A stretch of DNA of 64,000 bases from Hydrogenophaga pseudoflava (GCF_031020795.1 NZ_JAVHJP010000009.1:1-64000); one strand, 5' to 3'. Counted from the stretch's first letter, positions 26,885-36,710 are shown. The notes: generated by a model not told the origin, from the letters alone. Numbers and translations are program-made.

Positions 26885-27322
26885 ATGGTCAAGCTGTCCG
26901 ACGACGACCTGATGGAGGCGGTGCACGACCTGATGCACCTGGCGCGCTCGCAGCTGCTGCGCCACATGCCCGACGACGGCCTGGGGCCGATGGAGGGCCG
27001 GGCGCTGGGCTTCTTCGTCCGCCACCCGGGCAGCACGCAGTCCGACCTCGTGCAGCACGCCGGGCGGGACAAGGGCCAGCTGGCGCGCCTGATCGCGGTG
27101 CTCAAGGACAAGGGCCTGCTCCAGGCCCGTCCTGACGAGCACGACCGCCGGGTGATCCGCCTTTACCCCACCGAGGCGGCGCAGCAACGCCACGAGTCCG
27201 TCGTGCGACACCGCCGCCAGGTGGCGGCGCTGGCCGCGCGCGGACTGGAGGCGCCGGAACGGCAGGAGCTGTTGCGTCTGCTGCGGCACATGCAGGACAA
27301 CCTGCGCGACGGCGGTCGGTAG
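26885..27322 (+). CDS. MarR-family transcriptional regulator next to the siderophore reductase gene
   Basis: A 145-residue winged-helix protein. It has STQSDLVQHAGRDKGQLARL as recognition region, then LKDKGLLQARPDEHDRRVIR with the conserved DRR wing. The ATG at 26885 was chosen because GGAG lies 9 bases upstream; an ATG at 26870 and a TTG at 26867 are in frame but lack a ribosome site. It is divergent from the siderophore-interacting protein gene and probably controls it. The signal could be iron, a siderophore or oxidative stress, which cannot be read from sequence. Confidence 0.88.
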   Translation: MVKLSDDDLMEAVHDLMHLARSQLLRHMPDDGLGPMEGRALGFFVRHPGSTQSDLVQHAGRDKGQLARLIAVLKDKGLLQARPDEHDRRVIRLYPTEAAQQRHESVVRHRRQVAALAARGLEAPERQELLRLLRHMQDNLRDGGR

Positions 27323-27399
27323 CCTGGTTGCGCGCAAGCGCAGTGTGGGGGGCTGCAGGCCGGGGGGCGACGGGTACACTGCCCGCGGAAAAATCCGGC

Positions 27400-28182
27400 A
27401 TGAAGATCACCATCGACACCAACGCCCAGTCCCTGGAGTACCAGGCCGGCGATGAAAACCCAACGCGGCTGCCGCTGTACTCGCCCGAGGCCTTCCGGGT
27501 GGTGTCCCGGGTCTGGCTCAAGCAGGAGTGGAACCAGCAGCACTGGCAGTCGTTCTCCTGGCTGGGCTTCCAGCTCTGGCAGTTGCCGGAAGATGTGCTG
27601 CGGTTGCAGGAGGTGATCACCCTTGTGCGTCCCGATGTGATCATCGAAACCGGCGTCAACCGCGGCGGCAGCGCCGTCTTCTTCGCCTCGCTGTGCCGGG
27701 CGCTGGGGCGTGGGCGAGTGATCTCGATCGACATCCACATCCCCCCGGAGCTGCGCGAGGCGGTGGACGCCTGTCCACTGGGGGACCTCATCACCCTGAT
27801 CGAGGGCGACTCTGCTTCACCGGAGGTGGTGGACCGGGTGCGCCGTTCCGTGGGCCCGGGCCAGAAGGTGTTCGTGTTTCTCGACAGTGACCACAGCAAG
27901 GCGCATGTGCGCCGGGAGCTGGACGCCTACGGCCCGCTGGTCACCCCGGGTTCCTACATCGTCGCGACCGACGGTGTCATGGCGCAGCTCGCGGACACGC
28001 CCGGGGGCCAGGCGCACTGGCTTGAGGACCATCCCGCCTCGGCGGCCCGGGCGTACGCGGCTGAGCACCCCGAATTCGCGCTCCGCCGCCCCGCAGCGCT
28101 CTACAACGAGGCTTTTGTTGAAGAGGCGCTCACCTACTGGCCCGACGCCTGGCTGTACCGACTCCCCCCTCTCTCAGCCTGA
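27400..28182 (+). CDS. Cephalosporin-hydroxylase/rhamnosyl O-methyltransferase-like (CmcI family) protein
   Basis: A 260-residue protein of the CmcI/RhmOMT family, SAM-dependent methyltransferases often found in polysaccharide clusters. Key parts are RPDVIIETGVNRGGSAVFFA (SAM motif I, residues about 84-103), GRVISIDIHIPPELREAV, and KVFVFLDSDHSKAHVRREL with the conserved DSDHS at about 166. The ATG at 27400 was chosen on family fit; the ribosome site is weak. It is the first of six genes running rightward to the pyk promoter and probably O-methylates a sugar. Confidence 0.85.
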   Translation: MKITIDTNAQSLEYQAGDENPTRLPLYSPEAFRVVSRVWLKQEWNQQHWQSFSWLGFQLWQLPEDVLRLQEVITLVRPDVIIETGVNRGGSAVFFASLCRALGRGRVISIDIHIPPELREAVDACPLGDLITLIEGDSASPEVVDRVRRSVGPGQKVFVFLDSDHSKAHVRRELDAYGPLVTPGSYIVATDGVMAQLADTPGGQAHWLEDHPASAARAYAAEHPEFALRRPAALYNEAFVEEALTYWPDAWLYRLPPLSA

Positions 28183-28186
28183 ATCC

Positions 28187-29581
28187 ATGCACGCCAGTTC
28201 CTACGACAAGATGCGCACCTTTGTAGACCAGTACCTGGGCGCACGCCGTGGCGAGCCGCTGGTCATCCACGACCTGGGCAGTCAGGATGTGAATGGTTCG
28301 TACCGCGCGCTGTTCGATGCCCCGAACTGGCTCTACACCGGGCTGGACATGGTGCCCGGCAACAACGTGGACCTGGTGCTCAAGACGCCCTACGCGTGGC
28401 GGGAGGTGGCCAGCGGCTCGGTCGATGTGCTGGTCTCCGGGCAGGCCTTCGAACACATCCGCTACGTGTGGATCACCATGCTCGAGGTGGCCCGTGTGCT
28501 CAAGCCGGGTGGCCTGTGCATTGTCATTGCGCCCTCCAGCGGGCCGGAGCACCGCTACCCGGTGGACTGCTGGCGGTTCTATCCCGACGGCATGGAGTCC
28601 CTGGCCCGCTTTGCCCAGCTCGATCTCGTTCAGGTGAGGACACAGTGGCAGGACGAGGGCCATGGCGACGGCAGCGATGCCTGGCACGACTCCGTGCTGG
28701 TCTGCCGCAAGCCCGACCATGGAACGTGGTGGAACCTCAAGAGCGCGCTCAAGCGGTGGCTGCAGCACCGCAGCCTGGTCCAGGGCCTGTCCGATCCGGC
28801 GCCTCTGCCCGAAGCGCCGGCGCCGCGCGCGGCCATGCCGGCGACACCCGCGGCAGCGGAACCGCCCGAGCTGGCGCAGTGCCGCTTCTACCACTCGGTG
28901 GACCTTCCCAACGGCGAGTCGGTGAAAGGCGAATGGGACCTGCGCCCGACCGTGGATGCATATCTCGGCGGGGTCGACTTCGCAGGGCGCTCGGTGCTCG
29001 AAGTGGGGCCGGCCAGCGGCTTCCTGAGCTTTCACATGGAGGCCGCGGGTGCCCAGGTCACCGCGCTGGAGCCGCCCATGGAACACCTCTGGGACGTGGC
29101 TCCCGTGCCTGGTTTTGACGTCGCCGGCTGGCGCCAGGAGTTTGTCCACGTCATCACGGGGGTGCGCCAGTCGTTCCAGTACCTGCACCAAGCCCGTGCC
29201 TCCCGGGTCCGGGTCATCGTGGCGCATCTGGACGCCCTCCCCGAATCGGAGGGGCCGTTCGACATCGGCCTGCTGGCCTCGGTGCTGCTGCACTGCCGTT
29301 CGCCGTTCTCGGTCATGGAACAGCTGGCGCGCCGGGTCAGCGACACCCTCATCGTCACTGAGGTGTACGACGCCAACCTCGGAGATCTGCCGGTCTGCCG
29401 CCTGCTGGCAGACCCGGCCATCCCGCAGGTGCACACCTGGTGGGCGCTGACGCCCGCCTTTGTCACCCAGTCGCTGGGCCTGCTGGGTTTCCCACACGCG
29501 CAGCTCAGCATCCACCACCAGAAGCGGGATGCCGACGGCGCCCTGATTCCCATGTTCACCGTCGTGGCGCGGCGCGCCTAG
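28187..29581 (+). CDS. Tandem two-domain class I SAM methyltransferase
   Basis: A 464-residue protein with two methyltransferase domains. The first (about 1-190) has LVIHDLGSQDVNGSYRALFD as motif I and VSGQAFEHIRYVWITMLEV with LKPGGLCIVIAPSSG, as in Methyltransf_11 proteins. An Ala/Pro-rich linker lies at about 200-225. The second (about 230-464) has RSVLEVGPASGFLSFHMEAAG as motif I. The first gene's stop lies 4 bases upstream. Targets are not predictable, but the neighbours suggest methylation of a surface glycan. Confidence 0.85.
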   Translation: MHASSYDKMRTFVDQYLGARRGEPLVIHDLGSQDVNGSYRALFDAPNWLYTGLDMVPGNNVDLVLKTPYAWREVASGSVDVLVSGQAFEHIRYVWITMLEVARVLKPGGLCIVIAPSSGPEHRYPVDCWRFYPDGMESLARFAQLDLVQVRTQWQDEGHGDGSDAWHDSVLVCRKPDHGTWWNLKSALKRWLQHRSLVQGLSDPAPLPEAPAPRAAMPATPAAAEPPELAQCRFYHSVDLPNGESVKGEWDLRPTVDAYLGGVDFAGRSVLEVGPASGFLSFHMEAAGAQVTALEPPMEHLWDVAPVPGFDVAGWRQEFVHVITGVRQSFQYLHQARASRVRVIVAHLDALPESEGPFDIGLLASVLLHCRSPFSVMEQLARRVSDTLIVTEVYDANLGDLPVCRLLADPAIPQVHTWWALTPAFVTQSLGLLGFPHAQLSIHHQKRDADGALIPMFTVVARRA

Positions 29582-29612
29582 CCGCCGCTGCCCCCGACAC
29601 CCAGGAGCCTCG

Positions 29613-32600
29613 ATGCACGATTCAGACGGCAGCCTGCTGGAGCCACTGCTCTCGCCCGCGCTGGACAGCCTTTTCCGCACACCCCAGCGCCTGGGCAAGC
29701 CCAGTGGGTGGTGGGGCCATGTGCCGTTTGCGTTCTGGCTCGTCCAGGCGACCGAACCGCGCCTGCTGGTGGAACTGGGCACCCACCATGGTGTGTCCTA
29801 CGCCGCGTTCTGCGATGCCGTGCAGCAGCTGCGGCTGCCCACGCGTTGCTTTGCGGTGGACAACTGGCAGGGCGACGCCCATGCCGGGTTCTTCGACGAA
29901 GCGGTCTACCGGGATGTACACGCTTTCAACGAGGCCCACTACGGCGGCTTCTCCGAACTCATCCGGGCCGATTTCGGCACCGCCGTCGGGCACTTCGCTG
30001 ACGGCTCGATCGACCTGCTGCACATCGACGGCTTCCACACCTACGAAGCCGTCCGGCACGACTACGAAACCTGGCGGCCCAAGCTGTCCGAACAGGCGGT
30101 GGTCCTGTTCCACGACACCAATGTGCGCCGCGACGACTTTGGCGTGCACCGCTTCTTTGCTGAGCTTGCGGGGCGCCATCCCCACTTCGAGTTCCTGCAC
30201 GGCAATGGCCTGGGCGTGATTGCGCACGGGCACGCCGTGCCGCCAGCCGTCGAGCAGCTGTGCAACGCCGCATCGACGGCACAAGGTGGGGCTATCCGGG
30301 AACGCTTCGCCGCGGCGGGCGCCCGCTGGATCGGCCACGCCAACGAACGTGAGATGGAGCGTTCCTTCGCGCTGCAGGTCGAGGCCCTCGTCGCCGCGCG
30401 CGCCCAGGTGGGCAGCGAGCGCGACCAGGCGCAGGCGGCCGTGGCCCGCCTGAATGCGGAACTCGCGCTGGAGCGGGATGCCGCACTGCGCAAGCTGGCC
30501 CGGCTGGATGCGGAGATGAGAGCCGCGCGCCAGGAGCGTGCGCTGGCGGAGCATGGCCTGACCGAAGCCAGCCAGACCATCGCCACCCTGGCGCAGGCGC
30601 AGCAAACGCTCACCCACACCCTGCAGACGACCGAGCCCGCCTTGCGTCAGCTGTTGTCCACACTGCTCGCGCCGAGGGAGCAAAGCCCTGTCGCCGACAG
30701 ACCGGGCGTCCTGCAGCGGCTGCAGTGGCGGCTGGGCCGGCGGGGGGCGCCGGATCCCCGGCAGCCGGTCATCGACGCCGTGCGCCGCTCGGTGTTCTTC
30801 GATGCCGCCTGGTACCTGGCGGCCCATGCCGATGTGGCGCAGGCCGGGGTCGACCCCGCCGTGCACTACGCGCTGTTCGGCGGCGTCTCGGAAGGCCGGG
30901 ACCCCGGTCCCTGGTTCTCCACACTGGCCTATCTGGAGGCCCACCCCGATGTGGCGCAGGACGGACTCAATGCGCTCTACCACTTCGAGTTCCACGGCCG
31001 ACACGAAGGCCGCGGCTTTCCTCTCAGGCCGCTCGGCCTGCCGCTGCCGGCCACACCTTCCCCCGTCCCGGTCATCGAGCCGTCCGCGTCTGCGCAGGAT
31101 GCCAAGCTGGCGTTCCGCCAACGCAGCCAGGAAGAGCTCGCGCGGTTTCTGAAGGATGGGCACGAGCTGCGGCTGCCCACCGCGGAGGCGCCGCGCGTGT
31201 CCATCGTCATCGTGCTGCACAACCAGGCCGAGCTGACCTTCAAGTGTCTGGCGTCGCTGGTGGAAGCGATCGATGCACCCTGCGAGGTGCTGCTGATCGA
31301 CAACGCATCCACCGATGCCACCGCCGCCCTGCTGGCCAGGGTGCGCGGCGCCCGGGTGCTGCCGCAGAGCGAGAACCTGCATTTCCTGCGTGCCGCCAAC
31401 CTGGGGGCTACCCACGCCCGGGGTGAGCATCTGCTGTTCCTCAACAACGATGCCCAGCTGAAACCCGGATCGATCCTGGCGGCGCTGGCCCTGCTCGACG
31501 GCCGTGAGCACGTCGGTGCGGTGGGCGGCAAGGTGGTGCTGATGAACGGCCGTCTCCAGGAGGCGGGCAGCATCGTCTGGGCCGACGGCAGTTGCTCGGG
31601 ATACGGCCGGGGCGAGGACCCGGACGACGCCGTGTTTCAGTTCCGGCGCGAGGTGGACTACTGCTCGGGGGCCTTCCTCATGGTGCGGCGCGCGCTTTTC
31701 GAGGGGCTGGGCGGATTCGATCCAGCGTACGCACCGGCCTACTACGAAGAGACCGATTTCTGCATGCGCCTGCACCAGGCCGGGTATTCGGTGGTGTACG
31801 AACCGCAGGTCGAGATCCTGCACTACGAGTTTGGCAGCTCTGAGAGCGAACAGACCGCGGTGGGGCTCATGCAGGCGCATCGGGAGGTCTTCGTCGCCCG
31901 CCACGCCCAGGTGCTGGCCAGGGAGCACCGGCCCCACGGAACACGCGCCATCGAGGTACGCCAGCGCCCGGCCACGCAGCCGCGCGTGCTGCTGATCGAC
32001 GACCGCATCCCCGTCCCGTCGCTGGGCTCTGGTTTTCCGCGTGCGCGCCAGCTCGTCCACAGCCTGCATGCAGCCGGTGCCTTCGTCAGTCATTACCCGC
32101 TGACCTGTCCCCAGGTGGACCTGGCGGAGGCCTATGGGGTGCTGCCGCGCGAGGTGGAGATCGTGGCCGGCCGCGGCATCACCGGACTGGCCGACTTCCT
32201 GCGCGAGCGCTGCGGGTACTACGACGCGGTGATCGTCAGCCGGCCGCACAACATGGACCGCTTTCTCCACGCCTGCAGGGAGGTGCCTGCCTTTCTGCCC
32301 GGCACTGCATTGATCTACGACGCCGAAGCGATTTTCGCGACCCGCGAAACACTGCGTGCACAGGTGCTGGGCGAGCCCTCGCCGGAGGAGGAGGGCGCGA
32401 CGGCGCTGACCCGCGAACTGCAGCTGGCCGAGGCGGCCCACCATGTCTTCGCCGTGAGCAATGCCGAAGCGGATCGGTTCCGCCAGGCGGGCTGCCAGGA
32501 CGTGCGGGTGCTCGGCAACGGCATTGCCGCGCAGCCCACGCCCCAGGGCCACAGCGAGCGGCGCCACCTGCTGTTTGTCGGCCGGCTGGCGGAGGAAGGC

Positions 32601-34040
32601 TCGCCCAACGCCGACTCGGTGTGCTGGTTCGTGCGCGAGGTCATGCCCCGGCTGGACCAGCTGATCGGCGAAGGCTATGTGCTCCACCTCGTGGGCAGCC
32701 CGTGCGAGAGCCTCCAGCAGGCGCTGGACGGACCACGGGTGGTGTTCCACGGCCGTGTCGAGGACATCCGGCACTTCTACGAGCAGGCCCGCGTGTTCAT
32801 CGCGCCCACCCGCTTTGCGGCCGGCATCCCCCTCAAGGTCCAGGAGGCTGCGGCGCACGGGGTGCCGGTGGTGGCCAGTGCACTGGTGGCGGCGCAGCTC
32901 GGCTGGGCCGGGCAAGGTGGCCTGCTGAGTGCGGACAGTGCCGAGGACTTTGCCCAGGCCTGCGCGCGGCTCTACTTCGATGCCGCGCTGTGGCAGAAGA
33001 CCCGCCAGGCGGCGCTGGCGGCTGTGGAGCGGGACTGCGCCCCACAGGCGTTTGAGGCGACGGTGCGGGCGGTGTTGCGCGAAGCGTGTGAGCAGTCGGG
33101 CCGGCAGGTCGATCCGGCGCCCGGGAGCGACCGGGCGCGCGTGTCGGAGGCCTGGAGCGTTTCACCGTCGCAGCGCCAGGAGATCCAGGGCATGAACTGG
33201 ATGGCGCATCCGCGGGTCATGGCACGCCTCCACCAAAAGGCCACCGGCAAAGAAGGCATGGATGTGTACATCCATCTGAAGGACACGCTGACCCGTCTGG
33301 GCTGGCAGCTTCCCGTGCCTCGCATGGTCAGCCTGGGCTGCGGGTTCGGCGCCCTGGAGCGCGGGTTCGCGCAGATCGGGCTGGCCAGCCGGATCGATGG
33401 CTACGACATCGCCGAGGGCGCCATTGCCGGCGCGCGCACCTGTGCCGCCGAGATGGGGTTGGACCAGCTGCACTACCACGTGGCCGATCTGGAGCGGCTG
33501 GAACTGCCCGAAGCGTCCTGCGACCTGGTGGTCGGCTTTCAGTCGATCCATCACGTCAACGACCTGGACCGTCTGTTCGGCATGGTCAGGCGGGCGCTGC
33601 GCCCGGGTGGCATCTTCCATCTGCACGAGTACGTCGGACCCGACCGCTTCCAGTGGACCGACGCCCAGCTGACCCACATGAACGCCTTCCTGCAGACCCT
33701 TCCCGAGCGCTACCACCGCTTGCCCAATGGCGTGTTGCGGGGGCCGCGGGAGCGTCCGCGCGCAGCCGACGTGATCGCCTGCGACCCGTCCGAGGCGATC
33801 CGTTCCTCGCAGATCATTCCCACGCTGCAGAGGCATTTCCGCGTGCTGGACCGGCGCGACCTTGGAGGGGCCCTGCTGCACATCGGGCTGAGCGACATCG
33901 CGCAGAACTTCAGTGAGTCCAGTGCCGAAGACGTGGCCCATCTTGACCGCTTCTTCGCGCTGGAGGACCGGTTGATGGCCGAAGGTCAGATCGGCTCCGA
34001 CTTCGCCGTGCTGACGGCTGTTCGCCCGCACGACGAATGA
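29613..34040 (+). CDS. Giant multidomain protein: methyltransferase - coiled coil - GT2 - GT4 - methyltransferase
   Basis: A 1475-residue protein. Domains in order: a class I methyltransferase of the Methyltransf_24 type (about 1-215, RLLVELGTHHGVSYAAF); a charged, probably coiled-coil stretch (about 240-345); two short repeats containing FFDAAWYLAAHADVAQAG (391-468), a module found in bacterial glycosyltransferases; a GT2 domain (about 528-770, RVSIVIVLHNQAE and LLFLNNDAQLKPGSIL); a GT4 domain (about 790-1160, LLFVGRLAEEGSPNADSV); and a C-terminal methyltransferase (about 1205-1475, MVSLGCGFGALERGFAQIG). It has no signal peptide or membrane segments, so it is cytoplasmic. It could both build and cap or methylate a polysaccharide chain. 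The stop overlaps the MBOAT gene by 4 bases. Confidence 0.88.
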   Translation: MHDSDGSLLEPLLSPALDSLFRTPQRLGKPSGWWGHVPFAFWLVQATEPRLLVELGTHHGVSYAAFCDAVQQLRLPTRCFAVDNWQGDAHAGFFDEAVYRDVHAFNEAHYGGFSELIRADFGTAVGHFADGSIDLLHIDGFHTYEAVRHDYETWRPKLSEQAVVLFHDTNVRRDDFGVHRFFAELAGRHPHFEFLHGNGLGVIAHGHAVPPAVEQLCNAASTAQGGAIRERFAAAGARWIGHANEREMERSFALQVEALVAARAQVGSERDQAQAAVARLNAELALERDAALRKLARLDAEMRAARQERALAEHGLTEASQTIATLAQAQQTLTHTLQTTEPALRQLLSTLLAPREQSPVADRPGVLQRLQWRLGRRGAPDPRQPVIDAVRRSVFFDAAWYLAAHADVAQAGVDPAVHYALFGGVSEGRDPGPWFSTLAYLEAHPDVAQDGLNALYHFEFHGRHEGRGFPLRPLGLPLPATPSPVPVIEPSASAQDAKLAFRQRSQEELARFLKDGHELRLPTAEAPRVSIVIVLHNQAELTFKCLASLVEAIDAPCEVLLIDNASTDATAALLARVRGARVLPQSENLHFLRAANLGATHARGEHLLFLNNDAQLKPGSILAALALLDGREHVGAVGGKVVLMNGRLQEAGSIVWADGSCSGYGRGEDPDDAVFQFRREVDYCSGAFLMVRRALFEGLGGFDPAYAPAYYEETDFCMRLHQAGYSVVYEPQVEILHYEFGSSESEQTAVGLMQAHREVFVARHAQVLAREHRPHGTRAIEVRQRPATQPRVLLIDDRIPVPSLGSGFPRARQLVHSLHAAGAFVSHYPLTCPQVDLAEAYGVLPREVEIVAGRGITGLADFLRERCGYYDAVIVSRPHNMDRFLHACREVPAFLPGTALIYDAEAIFATRETLRAQVLGEPSPEEEGATALTRELQLAEAAHHVFAVSNAEADRFRQAGCQDVRVLGNGIAAQPTPQGHSERRHLLFVGRLAEEGSPNADSVCWFVREVMPRLDQLIGEGYVLHLVGSPCESLQQALDGPRVVFHGRVEDIRHFYEQARVFIAPTRFAAGIPLKVQEAAAHGVPVVASALVAAQLGWAGQGGLLSADSAEDFAQACARLYFDAALWQKTRQAALAAVERDCAPQAFEATVRAVLREACEQSGRQVDPAPGSDRARVSEAWSVSPSQRQEIQGMNWMAHPRVMARLHQKATGKEGMDVYIHLKDTLTRLGWQLPVPRMVSLGCGFGALERGFAQIGLASRIDGYDIAEGAIAGARTCAAEMGLDQLHYHVADLERLELPEASCDLVVGFQSIHHVNDLDRLFGMVRRALRPGGIFHLHEYVGPDRFQWTDAQLTHMNAFLQTLPERYHRLPNGVLRGPRERPRAADVIACDPSEAIRSSQIIPTLQRHFRVLDRRDLGGALLHIGLSDIAQNFSESSAEDVAHLDRFFALEDRLMAEGQIGSDFAVLTAVRPHDE

Positions 34041-35440
34041 TCTTCAGTTCCGTCGAGTTCCTCTTCTACTTCCTGCCGATATTCCTGCTGATTTACCAGG
34101 TCTCGGGCCGCCACAACGCCGTGTTGCTGGTGGGCAGCGCCGTGTTCTACGCCTGGGGTGAACTCCGGAACGCATGGGTGCTGGCGGCGTCGCTGGCCGG
34201 GTGCTACCTCGGCGGCCTCGCGCTGGACCGCGTGGCGGACCGCCGGGACCGCCAGCGCTGGGTGCTGGTGGCGTCGCTGCTGTTCCAGCTCTCGCTGCTC
34301 GTGGCCTTCAAGTACATCGGTTTCCTGGCCGAGACCCTGCACGACCTGGGCTGGCAGGTGTCCATCGAGCCCGGGTCGATGCCCGTGCTGCCGGTGGGCA
34401 TCTCGTTCTTCACGTTCCACGCCATGTCCTACCTGGTCGACATTTACCGCGGCCAGTTGCCCGTCGAGCACAAGCTCTCCCGCCTGACCAACTACATCCT
34501 GCTGTTTCCCCATCTGCTGGCCGGTCCCATCGTCCGGTACGCCGCCATCCGGCGGCAACTGATCCGGCGCCACCCGACCATGGCCCGCCTTCGCTTCGGC
34601 ATGGAACTGCTCATCATCGGTCTGGGGCAGAAGCTGCTGCTGGCCAACCCGTTGGGCAGCGTGGTCGACGCGATCTACCAGATCGACAGCCATGCGCTGA
34701 CCACCGCCATGGCCTGGCTGGGCGCAATCGCCTACGCGTTCCAGGTGTACCTGGACTTCTCGGGCTATTCCCACATGGCGCTCGGACTGGCGCTGCTGCT
34801 GGGGTTCTCGTTTCCCCGCAATTTCCGTTTCCCGTTCCACGCCCTGTCGGTGCGCGAGTTCTGGCGCCGCTGGCACATCAGCCTCTCGTCCTGGCTGCGC
34901 GACTACGTGTACACCCCGCTGGGGGGCAGCCGCCGCGGCGGGGGCCGCACCATCGCCAACATCCTCATCGTGTTCGGGCTTTGCGGCCTGTGGCACGGGG
35001 CCGGCTGGAATTTCGTCTGCTGGGGGCTCTACAACGGCGGACTCATCGTGCTGGAGCGGCTGGGGCTGGGCAGGATCACGGCGCGCTGGCCCCGCGTGTG
35101 CCAGCAGCTCTACGCCTGGCTGGCCTTCGTCATCGGCATGGTCATGTTCCGCGCCGTGGACTTCGCGCAGGTCGGAACGGTCTATGCCGCCATGGCCGGC
35201 GGGTCATCCGCCGCGGCCGGCGCCCTGCATCCAGGCCGCTTTCTGGACGTATACACGGTGCTGGTGCTGCTGCTGGCCTTCTCATCGATGCTGCCCCTGT
35301 CGCGCTGGCTCGGCGGCGGGCACTTCGTGCGCCCGCGCTGGGCTCCGGTGCGCTGGGTTTTCCTCACGCTGGTGCTGGTCCTCGGTGCGATGAGCCTGGC
35401 GTCCGGCAGCCACAACCCCTTCCTCTACTTCCGCTTCTGA
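34037..35440 (+). CDS. MBOAT-family membrane-bound O-acyltransferase (AlgI-like)
   Basis: A 467-residue polytopic membrane protein of the MBOAT/AlgI family, which transfers acyl groups (commonly acetyl) toward exported polysaccharides. It opens MIFSSVEFLFYFLPIFLLIY as AlgI-type proteins do. It carries the conserved EFWRRWHISLSSWLRDYVY and the catalytic-His motif LWHGAGWNFVCWGLYNGG. It overlaps the giant glycosyltransferase gene by ATGA and precedes an AlgJ/AlgX-like gene by 2 bases. That pairing is the usual O-acetylation machinery. Confidence 0.95.
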   Translation: MIFSSVEFLFYFLPIFLLIYQVSGRHNAVLLVGSAVFYAWGELRNAWVLAASLAGCYLGGLALDRVADRRDRQRWVLVASLLFQLSLLVAFKYIGFLAETLHDLGWQVSIEPGSMPVLPVGISFFTFHAMSYLVDIYRGQLPVEHKLSRLTNYILLFPHLLAGPIVRYAAIRRQLIRRHPTMARLRFGMELLIIGLGQKLLLANPLGSVVDAIYQIDSHALTTAMAWLGAIAYAFQVYLDFSGYSHMALGLALLLGFSFPRNFRFPFHALSVREFWRRWHISLSSWLRDYVYTPLGGSRRGGGRTIANILIVFGLCGLWHGAGWNFVCWGLYNGGLIVLERLGLGRITARWPRVCQQLYAWLAFVIGMVMFRAVDFAQVGTVYAAMAGGSSAAAGALHPGRFLDVYTVLVLLLAFSSMLPLSRWLGGGHFVRPRWAPVRWVFLTLVLVLGAMSLASGSHNPFLYFRF

Positions 35441-35442
35441 GC

Positions 35443-36663
35443 ATGAAGGCCCTGCCGACCCGCCGCGCAAATGCCCTGGTGCTGGCCCTGTGGTGCGCCC
35501 TGCTGCTGACGCCGCTGCTGGTGCACCTGTTCCGGCCGCCGCACGAGGCGCCGCTGGAAAACCGGACACTCGCACCGGCGCCGGGCTGGCCCCGCACCCC
35601 GGCCGAGGGCAGCACCTTGCCGGTGAGGACGCAGGCCTGGATGCGCGACCATTTCGGTCTGCGTGGCGAACTGCTGGAGGCCAGCCACCGCTGGCGCCAC
35701 CGGTTGTTCGGCGATTTTCTGTCCGCCGATCTGGTCCCCGGTCAGGCGGGCGAAGTGTTCTACAACGTGTTCGGCGACACCGCGGGCAGCTCGCTGCGGG
35801 TGATGTGCGGGGCCGAACGCATCAAGCTGCCGGTGGTCGGCCAGCGGGTCGCGGACCTGCTGGCAGCGACCCGTGCCGAGCTGCCCCGGAGCTACCTGAT
35901 GATCGCCCCCGACAAGTCGCGCCTGCGGCCTCGGTTGTTGCCCCGCTGGCTGCAGGTGGAATGCGCCAGTGGCCAGCCGCCGGCCGAATCCTTGGTTGGC
36001 CGACTGGCGCAGCAGCCCGAGATCGCGGACCGGCTGTTCTACCCCATCGATGCGATGCGCCAGGTCGATGGGGTGGACCCGGTCTACCGTCCCTGGAACC
36101 TGCATTGGGACTTTCATGGTGCTGCCGTCGCCGCCGACTGGCTGGCACAAGGCCAGTGGGGCATGCCCCGTCGCTACGAGGTCGCGCTTGAGCCGCGGGA
36201 GACCGCATTCGACCTCCAGGGCTTGGCGCCCGGCGTGGAGCACCGCGACACCACCCTCGTGCCGGTGTATCCGGATGGGCAGGTGCTGGTGTGCCACAAC
36301 GACCCGGCCTGCTTCCCCGAGTTCGCCGCCGAGGCCGCACTGCTGTTCCAGGTCGCCCGTGTGCGCTCGGCCTGGCAACTGCCCGCGGGACAGCGCCGGC
36401 CCACGCTGGTCATCATCGGCGACTCCTTCGGTGACAACATCACCGAACCCCTGGCGCGCTACTTCGCCGAGGTCTGGTACCTGTCGATGAACCACCTGTC
36501 CCGGCTCAGTCCGGAGCAGCGCCGGCATGTGCGGTCGGTCGTGATCGACCAGTTCCGGCCCGACGTGTTGCTGCACGTGTACAACGAAGGCACGGTGCTG
36601 GTCGACCAGGCCCGGTACCTCGGACTGGCCCGGGCGCTGCTGGAACCTGTACCCACCCAGTAA
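35443..36663 (+). CDS. AlgJ/AlgX-like SGNH-type acetyltransferase partner
   Basis: A 406-residue protein with one N-terminal membrane segment (about 9-28) and a periplasmic SGNH-like domain. It has LENRTLAPAPGWP near the start (family-like), a WNLHWDFHGAAVAADWL segment with Asp and His, and TLVIIGDSFGDNITEPLARY holding the GDSF nucleophile serine. These match the AlgJ/AlgX/DltD-like group that moves acyl groups onto glycans with an MBOAT partner. It is 2 bases downstream of the MBOAT gene and ends 47 bases before pyk. Confidence 0.88.
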   Translation: MKALPTRRANALVLALWCALLLTPLLVHLFRPPHEAPLENRTLAPAPGWPRTPAEGSTLPVRTQAWMRDHFGLRGELLEASHRWRHRLFGDFLSADLVPGQAGEVFYNVFGDTAGSSLRVMCGAERIKLPVVGQRVADLLAATRAELPRSYLMIAPDKSRLRPRLLPRWLQVECASGQPPAESLVGRLAQQPEIADRLFYPIDAMRQVDGVDPVYRPWNLHWDFHGAAVAADWLAQGQWGMPRRYEVALEPRETAFDLQGLAPGVEHRDTTLVPVYPDGQVLVCHNDPACFPEFAAEAALLFQVARVRSAWQLPAGQRRPTLVIIGDSFGDNITEPLARYFAEVWYLSMNHLSRLSPEQRRHVRSVVIDQFRPDVLLHVYNEGTVLVDQARYLGLARALLEPVPTQ

Positions 36664-36710
36664 CCCGTTTCATGGACAATTGAAACCAAGTTACAACGGA
36701 GACACCTCAT

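Noticed and set aside
29622..32915. 1097-codon open frame antisense to the giant glycosyltransferase
   Set aside because: It mirrors third-position GC bias and has no domain. The plus-strand protein has four clear domains.
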